Positions 1-6,959 of a DNA stretch of 16,903 nucleotides are shown piece by piece. Both the position numbers and the translations under genes were made by a program. Source of the stretch: Hyphomonadaceae bacterium UBA7672 (lineage in GTDB: Bacteria > Pseudomonadota > Alphaproteobacteria > Caulobacterales > Hyphomonadaceae). The notes beneath the pieces were generated by a model that was not told the origin of the DNA, did no database searches, and saw only the letters and a list, made by a program, of their open reading frames with translations. The stretch lies in the NCBI GenBank assembly GCA_002483135.1, contig DLHI01000013.1:1-16903 (forward strand), read 5' to 3'. Within the stretch, counting starts at the first letter, position 1. The number at the start of each line of letters is the position of its first letter.

Positions 1-1
1 G

Positions 2-73
2 AAAACCGTCACCGCCCGCTGGCCGGAAGGCGACGTGGCGGATTCGAGCTTCATCATCCCGACGATGCGGTAG
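2..73 (+). CDS. 3' end of an unidentified protein (partial)
   Basis: An open frame enters from the left edge and ends with TAG at 71-73, giving 23 residues that finish in FIIPTMR. It is the C-terminal tail of a gene that begins outside the window. The tail is too short to assign a family. The next gene starts 25 bases later on the same strand, so the two could be co-transcribed. Reading it as coding rests only on the open frame, typical codon use and the close downstream gene. Confidence 0.45.
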   Translation, partial: KTVTARWPEGDVADSSFIIPTMR

Positions 74-98
74 GGACTAACCACCAGGGACTGTTGGA

Positions 99-626
99 AT
101 GGGGGAACAGCAGGACATCTACGCAGAACAGCTGAAGCAGGAGATCGTCGCGTGCGGCGTGCCTGCTGAAGCCGTCCAGGTCCGCTACGAGCATGTGCTT
201 CAGGGATACGACATTGTCGTAAGCTGTGGCCCGTTGTCGGAGGCGCAGGTGGCCTGCATTACCGACATCGGCAATCTGCCTGGGCACGTAACGTTCACCG
301 ACGCGCGCAATACTGCCCTCGAGTGGGAGATAACAAACAAACGTCACAAGGCGCGCATGCGCGATCTTGCGGCCAGCATGCCCAATCTTCCGCGCTATGA
401 TCCGTCGGCAATGTCGCTGGCCGAGTTTGCACGCGAGATCGAGCGTTATTGCGGTCTTGAACCCGGCGCCTGGATTGAGGTCGCGGGCGATGAGTGGCTG
501 ACGTTTCGTAAGCCGTCGCTCCCGTTCAACGGCGATGAGAGCAGTCGGATCGCTCGCCTGATGCAAGTTGCTGGTGCGGCGCTTGTCGACCATGATATAA
601 GGATCGGCGTGATCGGCGGTTCATAG
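99..626 (+). CDS. hypothetical protein, 175 aa
   Basis: I do not recognise this protein. It is predicted to be soluble: no signal peptide and no hydrophobic stretch long enough for a membrane helix. The N-terminal half (about residues 5-75) alternates short helix-like and strand-like segments and contains scattered Cys residues. The middle (80-100) is basic, and the C-terminal half has aromatic and acidic patches such as GAWIEVAGDEWLTF. The ATG at 99 follows the preceding stop by 25 bases, with a purine-rich CAGGGA upstream that is a modest ribosome-binding site. A minus-strand frame overlaps most of it, but codon use favours the plus strand. The context (an unknown gene before, a membrane protein after) gives no functional clue. 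Confidence 0.7.
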   Translation: MGEQQDIYAEQLKQEIVACGVPAEAVQVRYEHVLQGYDIVVSCGPLSEAQVACITDIGNLPGHVTFTDARNTALEWEITNKRHKARMRDLAASMPNLPRYDPSAMSLAEFAREIERYCGLEPGAWIEVAGDEWLTFRKPSLPFNGDESSRIARLMQVAGAALVDHDIRIGVIGGS

Positions 627-716
627 GGTTTATCCGCGGCTGAGCTTCCCCAACGGCACTGCTTTCCGCAGCGCGGGGCATCGGTTATCCTTCGCGTAAA
701 GCAGGGAAATGCCGAC

Positions 717-1562
717 ATGACCGCACTCGCCCAACCCATGCAGCCGCCGCAGTGGACTGAAGCGGCGCTGAAGGTCGCCTCTTTCGCGCTCGTCGCCGCC
801 GTCTGGATCAGTTCCGCGATCTTCGGCGCGTACATTCTCGCCTACTATGGCGGCGCGATCCCTGCCGGAACGATGGAACAGTGGAACGCCACGCTCCCCG
901 CGCTTTACGAACCGCACACGCCCGTCGCTTCCTTCGGCATGGGGCTACACTTCTTCGCTGGCGCGACGCTGCTCCTGCTCGGCCCGATCCAGCTGATCGG
1001 CGCAGTGCGCAAGGCCGCGCCGAAGATCCACCACTGGATCGGCCGCCTCTATGCGCTCGCCGCGTTCTCCGCCGGCGTCGGCGGGCTTATCTTCATCGCG
1101 CTCAAAGGCACAGTCGGCGGCCCCGCCATGACCGCTGCGTTCGCCGCCTACGGCGCCCTGATGATCCTCGCCGCAGTCCAGACCGTACGCCACGCCATGG
1201 CGCGTCGCATCGACATCCACCGCGCCTGGGCCATCCGCCTGTTCGCGCTGGCCATCGGCTCATGGCTCTATCGTATCGGCTATGGCCTGTTCTTCGCGAT
1301 CAACGGCGCTGAAGATCCAGGTCACACGGCGAATTTCACCGGGTGGTTCGATCACGTGATGAACTGGGCCTTCTTCGTTCCGCCCCTCATCATCGCAGAG
1401 ATGTTCATCCGCGCCCGCCGCAGCCAGGCCACCACAGCAGGCCGCATGGGCGCCAGCGTAGCCCTCGGCCTCGGCGCCGCCTTCATCGCCTACGCCACAT
1501 TCTTCTTCACAATGTTCGGATGGGGCCCCGCTATCCTGATGCGCTTCGGCGGCGCGGCTTGA
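717..1562 (+). CDS. DUF2306-type multi-pass membrane protein
   Basis: A 281-aa integral membrane protein with about seven hydrophobic helices, near residues 20-43, 75-97, 110-130, 137-157, 170-192, 212-231 and 246-268. It resembles the DUF2306 family of predicted membrane proteins: a KIHHWIGRLY motif at about 103-112 before one helix, and a second His/Arg motif, DIHRAWAIRLFAL, at about 166-178 before another. Conserved His and Arg at helix edges are typical of that family. Its biochemical role is unknown to me, though the paired histidines would suit a metal, heme or quinone site (inference). The ATG at 717 is preceded by CAGGGAA at good spacing. It is followed 52 bases later by mmsB on the same strand, with no functional link evident. 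Confidence 0.8.
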   Translation: MTALAQPMQPPQWTEAALKVASFALVAAVWISSAIFGAYILAYYGGAIPAGTMEQWNATLPALYEPHTPVASFGMGLHFFAGATLLLLGPIQLIGAVRKAAPKIHHWIGRLYALAAFSAGVGGLIFIALKGTVGGPAMTAAFAAYGALMILAAVQTVRHAMARRIDIHRAWAIRLFALAIGSWLYRIGYGLFFAINGAEDPGHTANFTGWFDHVMNWAFFVPPLIIAEMFIRARRSQATTAGRMGASVALGLGAAFIAYATFFFTMFGWGPAILMRFGGAA

Positions 1563-1614
1563 TTGCCTCCTTGAAGCAGGTCTAGTGCGGGACGACGTTT
1601 TCGAAGGATTCCCC

Positions 1615-2514
1615 ATGACCCGCCTCGCATTCATCGGCCTTGGCAACATGGGCGGCGGCATGGCTGCGCGACAGGTCGTCGGCGGCCGTGATGTTCACGC
1701 GTTCGACCTGTCGGAAGCCGCCGTGAAGAAAGTCGTCGCCGCTGGCGCCCATCCCGCTGGCAGCGTGGCGAAGGCGGTCGAGAGCGCCGATCTGGTGATA
1801 ACCATGCTCCCCGCAGGGCCTCATGTGCGGAAGGTCTATGACGAGCATATTCTCCCGCACGCGCCCAAGTCCGCGCTGCTGATCGACTGCTCCACCATCG
1901 ATGTCGACAGCGCCCGCGCTGTCGCGACACAGGCGAAGGCTGCGGGCTTCCGCTTTGCCGACGCGCCCGTCTCGGGCGGCACGGCGGCGGCGGACGCTGG
2001 CACGCTCGCTTTCATGGTCGGCTGCGACGAGGCGGACTTTGCCGACGTGGAAGAAGCACTCAAACCGATGAGCCGCGTCACCATCCGCGCAGGCGATCAC
2101 GGCGCAGGGCAGGCGGCCAAGATCTGCAACAACATGCTCCTCGCCGTGTCGATGATCGGAACTTGCGAGGCGTTTGCTCTCGCAGAAAAACTCGGTCTCG
2201 CGCCGGATCGCTTCTTCGAGATCGCGTCCAAGTCGTCGGGCAATTGCTGGTCGCTCTCCACCTACGCGCCCTGGCCCGGCGTCGGCCCCGTCACCCCGTC
2301 CGATCGCAATTATGAAGGCGGCTTTGCCGCTGCGATGATGCTGAAGGATCTGAAGCTCGCGCAGGAAGCCTCCGCCCGCGCCGGCGCCGCAACGCCGATG
2401 GGCAACAATGCCGAGGCGATCTACGCGCTGTTCGACCGTCTCGGCTTTGGCGGGAAGGACTTCTCCGGCGTACTCCAGATGCTGCGCGGAAACCTCGTCG
2501 GCCTGAGTCAGTAA
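1615..2514 (+). CDS. mmsB: 3-hydroxyisobutyrate dehydrogenase
   Basis: A cytosolic NAD-dependent dehydrogenase of the beta-hydroxyacid family. It oxidises 3-hydroxyisobutyrate to methylmalonate semialdehyde in valine catabolism. At 299 aa it has the family's usual length. Visible motifs are the Rossmann dinucleotide signature GLGNMGGGMA (residues 8-17), DCSTID at 91-96, the substrate-loop APVSGG near 117-122, and GAGQAAKICNN near 163-173 with K169 as the predicted catalytic lysine. I chose ATG 1615 over a GTG 30 bases upstream because GAAGGA precedes it and the Rossmann strand begins at once, as in relatives. No mmsA or acyl-CoA dehydrogenase is adjacent, so a close relative acting on another small hydroxyacid (for example a tartronate semialdehyde reductase) is the main alternative. 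Confidence 0.85.
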   Translation: MTRLAFIGLGNMGGGMAARQVVGGRDVHAFDLSEAAVKKVVAAGAHPAGSVAKAVESADLVITMLPAGPHVRKVYDEHILPHAPKSALLIDCSTIDVDSARAVATQAKAAGFRFADAPVSGGTAAADAGTLAFMVGCDEADFADVEEALKPMSRVTIRAGDHGAGQAAKICNNMLLAVSMIGTCEAFALAEKLGLAPDRFFEIASKSSGNCWSLSTYAPWPGVGPVTPSDRNYEGGFAAAMMLKDLKLAQEASARAGAATPMGNNAEAIYALFDRLGFGGKDFSGVLQMLRGNLVGLSQ

Positions 2515-2523
2515 CTCACACAA

Positions 2524-2535
2524 TTAGCGCGCTAA
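2524..2535. promoter_or_regulatory. 12-bp perfect palindrome upstream of the globin-MCP gene
   Basis: TTAGCGCGCTAA is its own reverse complement. It lies 9 bases after the mmsB stop and about 100 bases before the start of the globin-coupled transducer, in a stretch visibly richer in A and T than the flanking genes. It could be an operator for a dimeric regulator. It has no loop or following T-run, so it is not a terminator. No clear sigma-70 promoter was found in 2536-2633. Confidence 0.3.
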
Positions 2536-2633
2536 CGGTAAATACGCGAGATTTCGGCGTTAACTCTGCACAAATGTACTTGTAGCACAAATCTGGCAAC
2601 CGACGGCTCGTCGATCCTTGCTGGGTGGCCCCA

Positions 2634-4031
2634 ATGACCTCGTCCTACACCGACATTTCCGAACGCCTGGGCTTCATGAAGCTCGATCACAACTCCTCTC
2701 AGACCCTAAAGGAGATTGCGGGGGTCGTGCGCGAGGCCCTCCCGGGCGTGCTCGAGGAATTCTACGCTCACGTTCGCGCTTGGCCGCAGGTCGCGCGCCA
2801 TTTCGGCGGCGAAAGCGTCATGAACATGGCCAAGAACAAGCAGGTCGAGCACTGGTCGATCATCCTGCGCGGCGACTTCTCGCAGGAATACGTCACGTCC
2901 GTTCGTCGCATCGGCCAGACCCACGCCCGCATCGGGCTGGAGCCGCGTTGGTACATCGCCGGCTACAGCTTCATCATGGAGCGCGTCGTCGCCCTGATCG
3001 CGCGGCATTGCCAGGCCAAGGCCTTCCCGCCGGGCGTGAAGTTCAAGACGCCGGCCGACCGCGCCAAGGCGGATGCCGAATGCACCGCGACGAACGCGCG
3101 CTATTCCGGCGCTTTCCTGCGCGCCGCTCTCCTGGACATGGACTTCGCCATCTCGATCTACCTGGAAGAGGGTGAGCTGGCCAAGCAGCGCGCCCTGCAG
3201 GAAATCGCCGGCAAGTTCGAACAGTCCGTCGGCAACATCGTCACCACGGTCGCCGCCGCCGCAACCGAGCTGGAACACACCGCCCGTTCCATGTCGGCCA
3301 TCGCGGAAGCCACCAGCGGCAAGGCCATCGCTGTCTCGGCTGCCGCCGAGGAGGCCACCACCAGCGTATCGCAAGTCGCCAGTTCCACCGGCGAACTTGA
3401 ACAGGCCGTCGGCGAAATCTCGCGCCAGGTCACACAAGCCTCGAAGATGGCGTCCTCCGGTGTCGTGAAGGCGCGCGGCACCAGCGAAATCATGGTCCAG
3501 CTGTCACAAGCCGCCGACAAGATCGGCAAGGTTGTATCGCTCATCTCGGACATCGCGGCGCAGACCAATCTTCTCGCCCTCAACGCCACCATCGAAAGCG
3601 CGCGGGCGGGCGAGGCGGGCCGCGGCTTCGCGGTCGTCGCCGCAGAGGTGAAAGCGCTCGCCGGCCAGACCTCCAAAGCCACCGAAGAAATTGGCCAGCA
3701 GATCGCCGCCATGCAGGAGATCAGCCGCCAGTCGGTCGCCGCCATTTCCGATATCCAGGCCTCGATCAACGAGATCGACAGCGTCTCCACCGCCATCAGC
3801 GCCGCCGTCGAGGAGCAATCCGCCACGACTCGGGAAATTGCTCGCAGCACGGGTGAGGCCGCCATCGGCACGAAGGAAGTCACCCGCCACATCACCGAGG
3901 TCCAGCGCGAGGCGTCCGAAACGGGCGACGCCGCCTCCCAGGTGGTCGAGGCGTCCAGCGAGCTTGGCCGTCAGGCGGAACAACTGCGCCGGCAGGTGGA
4001 CACGTTCCTCGCCAACCTGCGCGCAGCCTGA
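2634..4031 (+). CDS. globin-coupled chemotaxis (heme sensor) transducer
   Basis: A soluble 465-aa signalling protein of the HemAT type: an N-terminal sensor globin (about residues 5-180) joined to a methyl-accepting chemotaxis signalling domain (about 195-460). The motif THARIGLEPRWY (96-107) contains H97, the predicted proximal heme ligand. The MCP hairpin tip is well conserved at about 305-345 (IAAQTNLLALNATIESARAG and the RGFAVVAAEVKALA that follows). There is no transmembrane segment, as expected for this class, which typically senses oxygen or other gases and signals to CheA/CheW. No C-terminal CheR-docking pentapeptide is visible. An in-frame GTG at 2625 is an alternative start; the GGGTGG that contains it could serve as the ribosome site for ATG 2634. 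No che genes are nearby, so it is an orphan receptor here. Confidence 0.9.
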   Translation: MTSSYTDISERLGFMKLDHNSSQTLKEIAGVVREALPGVLEEFYAHVRAWPQVARHFGGESVMNMAKNKQVEHWSIILRGDFSQEYVTSVRRIGQTHARIGLEPRWYIAGYSFIMERVVALIARHCQAKAFPPGVKFKTPADRAKADAECTATNARYSGAFLRAALLDMDFAISIYLEEGELAKQRALQEIAGKFEQSVGNIVTTVAAAATELEHTARSMSAIAEATSGKAIAVSAAAEEATTSVSQVASSTGELEQAVGEISRQVTQASKMASSGVVKARGTSEIMVQLSQAADKIGKVVSLISDIAAQTNLLALNATIESARAGEAGRGFAVVAAEVKALAGQTSKATEEIGQQIAAMQEISRQSVAAISDIQASINEIDSVSTAISAAVEEQSATTREIARSTGEAAIGTKEVTRHITEVQREASETGDAASQVVEASSELGRQAEQLRRQVDTFLANLRAA

Positions 4032-4059
4032 TCCGGGCCAAGCCGCCTATCCAGAACGA

Positions 4060-4098
4060 AGGGGCGACAGCTTTCCAGCTGTCGCCCTTGATGTTTTT
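4060..4098 (+). terminator. intrinsic terminator after the globin-MCP gene
   Basis: A perfect 10-bp GC-rich stem, 4062-4071 (GGGCGACAGC) with 4078-4087 (GCTGTCGCCC), closes a 6-base loop. It can be extended at the base by a G-T and an A-T pair, and it is followed by TTGATGTTTTT to 4098. It begins about 30 bases past the transducer stop codon, the expected place for rho-independent termination. Confidence 0.9.
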
Positions 4099-4168
4099 GC
4101 GTGGCGCCTGACCCGTTTCCCGCCGGGATCGCGCTTACCTGAACAGAGGGGACTCGTTCGACAGTCGG

Positions 4169-4193
4169 CCTGCGGAAACAACGTTTCCGCAGG
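4169..4193. repeat. 11-bp perfect inverted repeat (hairpin) in the operon leader
   Basis: CCTGCGGAAAC (4169-4179) and GTTTCCGCAGG (4183-4193) are exact reverse complements separated by AAC. There is no T-run after it on either strand, so it is not a standard terminator. It could be an operator, an mRNA hairpin or a mobile-repeat remnant. It lies about 220 bases before the first gene of the operon. Confidence 0.7.
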
Positions 4194-4350
4194 GGGAAAT
4201 CGATCGGGTTTGCCCGGAGAAGGGTCGTCGTCCAGCCGCTCAAACGTGACTTAACCATTCGTCCATGGTACCCGGAAGTTGGGGCAGGACGAAGGTTACT
4301 CACAGGTTGTACGCCACCCGCCTCGGGGCTGAGGGGACGGGCCAGTGGGC

Positions 4351-4369
4351 CGGACGCGTCGCGCGTCCG
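4351..4369. repeat. 8-bp hairpin close to the operon's first start codon
   Basis: CGGACGCG (4351-4358) pairs with CGCGTCCG (4362-4369) around a TCG loop. If transcription starts upstream, this GC-rich hairpin lies in the 5' untranslated leader, about 45 bases before the ATG at 4415. It could affect mRNA stability or be incidental in such GC-rich DNA. Confidence 0.4.
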
Positions 4370-4414
4370 CGCCTGTGACGTGGGCACGGATCGAGGGACG
4401 AACGGGGACACAAA

Positions 4415-5047
4415 ATGCAGACACCAGAAGCACCGCCACCGTTGGCCGGAGGGCCGGACGCCGGCTCCACAGCCGTCCTCGAAACCGCCATGCGAGGCGA
4501 GTGGGACGTGTTCGGTATTCCTGGCACATATCTGATGTGGGGTACGGTCGCCTTCGCTGCGGTCTGGCTGGCTTCAACCGTCTTCATTCACATGCGCCGC
4601 CGCGCAACCAACCTGACGTCGGCCCAGCAGGCCAGCGTCCGCAAGGACGCCGCGCCAGACTTCATGAAGGTCGATCACAAGGCGCGCGAAGCTGCCATGA
4701 AACGCGGCGAGACCTTCGACCAGGAACTCGTCGAGCGCGAGAAGGCGGAAGCTGCGGCCGCCGCTGCAGGCGTCGGCGGCAAGCCCGCCAAGCGCGAGCC
4801 GGTCAACTTGGTGCGCATGATCTCCGGCATCGCTGCTTTCGCGTTCTCACTGTTCACCCTGCTTGGCACGATCCTCGGCACATTCCGCACGCTCGATGGC
4901 GCGGGCGTACAGCTCAGCAAGCTTGATCAGGTCGGCGCCATCATCTCCCAGAACCCGATCCCCACGCTCATCTGCGTCTTCGTGATCGGCTACACGATCT
5001 ACATCTGGATCTCTCAGAAGAAGTGGGCCGATCCGCCCAAGATCTGA
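4415..5047 (+). CDS. three-helix membrane protein, first gene of the kinase/SPFH operon
   Basis: I do not recognise this 210-aa protein with certainty. It has a Pro/Ala-rich N-terminal tail, a membrane helix at about 38-58, a charged Ala/Glu/Lys-rich segment at 85-125 that may form a coiled coil, and two further helices at about 134-157 and 182-200. It ends in a short basic-aromatic tail. The stretch LLGTILGTFRTLDGAG (149-164) weakly recalls the helix of ExbB/TolQ/MotA-type channel proteins, but the rest of that family's signature is not evident. The start is supported by GGGGACA eight bases or so upstream. It is 58 bases before the SPFH gene and is probably co-transcribed, so a membrane anchor or effector role for the complex is plausible (inference). 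Confidence 0.75.
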   Translation: MQTPEAPPPLAGGPDAGSTAVLETAMRGEWDVFGIPGTYLMWGTVAFAAVWLASTVFIHMRRRATNLTSAQQASVRKDAAPDFMKVDHKAREAAMKRGETFDQELVEREKAEAAAAAAGVGGKPAKREPVNLVRMISGIAAFAFSLFTLLGTILGTFRTLDGAGVQLSKLDQVGAIISQNPIPTLICVFVIGYTIYIWISQKKWADPPKI

Positions 5048-5105
5048 TCCTCGCCGTTCACACACCTCAACATAGAACAAGACTCTCCTTGACGGAGCCG
5101 CCACG

Positions 5106-6947
5106 ATGAAGACCGAACAACTGATTGTCAGCGATCCGCGCATGCTCGCCGAATTCATCGGCCCGGAAACCTTCAAGGCCGTCTTCGAGGCCCGCTATGA
5201 GGTGCCGCCCGATCATCTCGGCCTCCTCATGCGCAACGGCCAGTTCGTTGAGGCCTACAAGGGCGCGCACTTCTCCGTTGGCGGCCTGTTCAACCAGATG
5301 AAGGGGTTGATCGGCGGCTCCACATCGATCAGCGTTCTCATCGCAGACCTCAAGACCTTCCAGTCCTTCTACGACGTTGTCGCCACGACCAAGGACAAGG
5401 TGGATGTCACGGGCACAGTTGTTCTCGACCTGCAGATCAATCCGGAAAAGCCGCAGAACATTCTCGGCATGATGCAGCAGCGTCGTTCGCTGACGAAGGA
5501 AGACGCCGCCGCCCGTATCCGCAGCCATGGCTGGGAGCGTGTGTTCGAGGCCGCCCTGTCGCGTGTCAACGCCAACGAAGTGCGCGGCAACAAGGGCCTG
5601 CAAGACATGATGCAGGCCGACCTGATGAAGGAGTGCGAGCGCATTGCAGGCGATCTTGGCCTGATGGTCCGCGCCGCATCCGTGAACTTCGCCGTCAACG
5701 AGGTGGAGAAGCAGGAAGCCGCTCGCGCCGCCGCCATCCGCGAAACTGACAGGCTGGAATTCGAGTTCGTCACGCTGAAACGCGATCTCGAACGGGAACA
5801 CGAAACCACCGTGTTCAAGATGAACAACAAGACCGGCATCGACAAGCTCAGCGTCAACAACCTGGAAGACCTGCGCCGGCTGGTGCTGGACCGGGACACG
5901 GAATTCAACGACGCCCGCGAGACGGGCCTGCGCATCGCCGAGATGAAGCAGATGTCGCATGACATCGGCAAGGTGAAGGCCGCACAACTCGCCAAACTCG
6001 AAGGCGATATCCGCCAGGCCACACACGACGGCGTCGATCTCAAAGTCGTCAACGAGCGCAAGCGCGTTATCGAGCGCAACACTGAAGAGCTTGATCGCTC
6101 GCACCAGTTGGCGCTGCGCGCACTGGAACGCGACTACGACCGCGAGACGCGCGAGCTGCAACGCGACGAGCGGCGCGACGACCGTGAGTTCGATCGCGAA
6201 GGCCGCAAGCTGGATCGCGTCGAGCAGCGTGGCAATCGTCTCGAAGATCGCGAGGACATGAAAGTCCAGCGCCGTGAGGATCGCGACTATGACCACGAGA
6301 CGCGCGAACGCGAACTGCGCACGCGAGAGAAAGAACGCGATTTCGGCTTCGATGGCCGTAAGAAAGAAGTCGACGTCGTCGACAAGGAAGAATACGCGCG
6401 CCTTGCCCGTCAGCGTGAGACCGACAAGGTTGCGCTCGACAAGCTGAAGGGTCTCGCCGGCCTCGAGGCCGAGCAGGAACGCGAGCGCCTGACCCGCCGT
6501 ATCCGCGAAGCCGACGCCGCTCACGATCGCGATATGGACCAGCGCAAGCTGGAGGCCCAGCGCGAGGCGGATCGTCTCGTGCTCGGCGCCAAGATGACGC
6601 CGGAACAGATCCTCGCGGTCAACGCGGGTCTCAGCCCGGCTGTTGCGAAGATCCTGGAAGAGCAGGCCAAGGCCCAGGCCATCGACAAGAACGCCCAGAT
6701 GGACCTCATGCGCCAGATGGTCGAGCAGGCCAACCGTGCGCGTGTCAGCTCGGAAGAACAGGCGCGCGCCATGTTCAATTCTGGTATGCAGGGCGCTGTC
6801 GGCGTTGCTGCCGGCGCTGGCGGCAAGGCCGGCGCGGGCAATGGCGTCGCTCCGGGCGAGGCTACGGTGGAGTGCCCCAAATGCACCCGCGTAAATCCGG
6901 CCAAGGCCAAGTTCTGCGTCGGATGCGGCGAACAGCTCCGTCGCTAA
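5106..6947 (+). CDS. SPFH-like protein with long charged coiled coil and C-terminal zinc ribbon
   Basis: A 613-aa protein. About residues 25-200 look like an SPFH (stomatin/prohibitin/flotillin) domain: strand-rich 30-115, then the typical helical part with an R..L...L pattern and GLMVRAASVNF at 185-195. Residues 200-490 form a very long coiled coil. Its 330-415 part is almost entirely Arg, Asp and Glu in RDxRE-like repeats. An Ala/Gly-rich linker (560-585) leads to a zinc ribbon with C590, C593, C604 and C607. SPFH proteins oligomerise on membranes and scaffold microdomains; the B. subtilis YdjI type also pairs SPFH with a zinc ribbon. No N-terminal membrane helix is seen, so attachment may need a partner such as the membrane protein encoded upstream. 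GGAG lies 8 bases before the ATG. The long minus-strand frame across this gene is a shadow of the charged repeats. Confidence 0.8.
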   Translation: MKTEQLIVSDPRMLAEFIGPETFKAVFEARYEVPPDHLGLLMRNGQFVEAYKGAHFSVGGLFNQMKGLIGGSTSISVLIADLKTFQSFYDVVATTKDKVDVTGTVVLDLQINPEKPQNILGMMQQRRSLTKEDAAARIRSHGWERVFEAALSRVNANEVRGNKGLQDMMQADLMKECERIAGDLGLMVRAASVNFAVNEVEKQEAARAAAIRETDRLEFEFVTLKRDLEREHETTVFKMNNKTGIDKLSVNNLEDLRRLVLDRDTEFNDARETGLRIAEMKQMSHDIGKVKAAQLAKLEGDIRQATHDGVDLKVVNERKRVIERNTEELDRSHQLALRALERDYDRETRELQRDERRDDREFDREGRKLDRVEQRGNRLEDREDMKVQRREDRDYDHETRERELRTREKERDFGFDGRKKEVDVVDKEEYARLARQRETDKVALDKLKGLAGLEAEQERERLTRRIREADAAHDRDMDQRKLEAQREADRLVLGAKMTPEQILAVNAGLSPAVAKILEEQAKAQAIDKNAQMDLMRQMVEQANRARVSSEEQARAMFNSGMQGAVGVAAGAGGKAGAGNGVAPGEATVECPKCTRVNPAKAKFCVGCGEQLRR

Positions 6948-6959
6948 GGGGAGCCGTCG

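Larger units (their letters stand above)
4099..4414. other. non-coding leader region of the kinase/SPFH operon
   Basis: About 315 bases with no convincing gene lie between the terminator and the first gene of the large operon. The region contains an 11-bp perfect inverted repeat at 4169-4193, a second 8-bp hairpin at 4351-4369, and a TTAACCAT element at 4251-4258. The operon promoter most likely lies here, but no clear -35/-10 pair could be picked out by eye. Short open frames crossing it lack good ribosome-binding sites and look like shadows. Confidence 0.6.

Noticed and set aside
1582..2523. Minus-strand open frame of 313 codons opposite mmsB
   Set aside because: It mirrors the mmsB reading frame almost exactly and has no recognisable motifs, whereas mmsB has all expected signatures.
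2560..2574. TTAA-N7-CAAA as a possible full CtrA site before the globin-MCP gene
   Set aside because: The second half does not match TTAA, and no promoter elements fit around it.
4251..4258. TTAACCAT, resembling a CtrA half-site of Caulobacter-type bacteria
   Set aside because: Only a half-site; no second TTAA at the expected 7-base spacing, and the organism's placement is uncertain. Insufficient to call a regulatory site.
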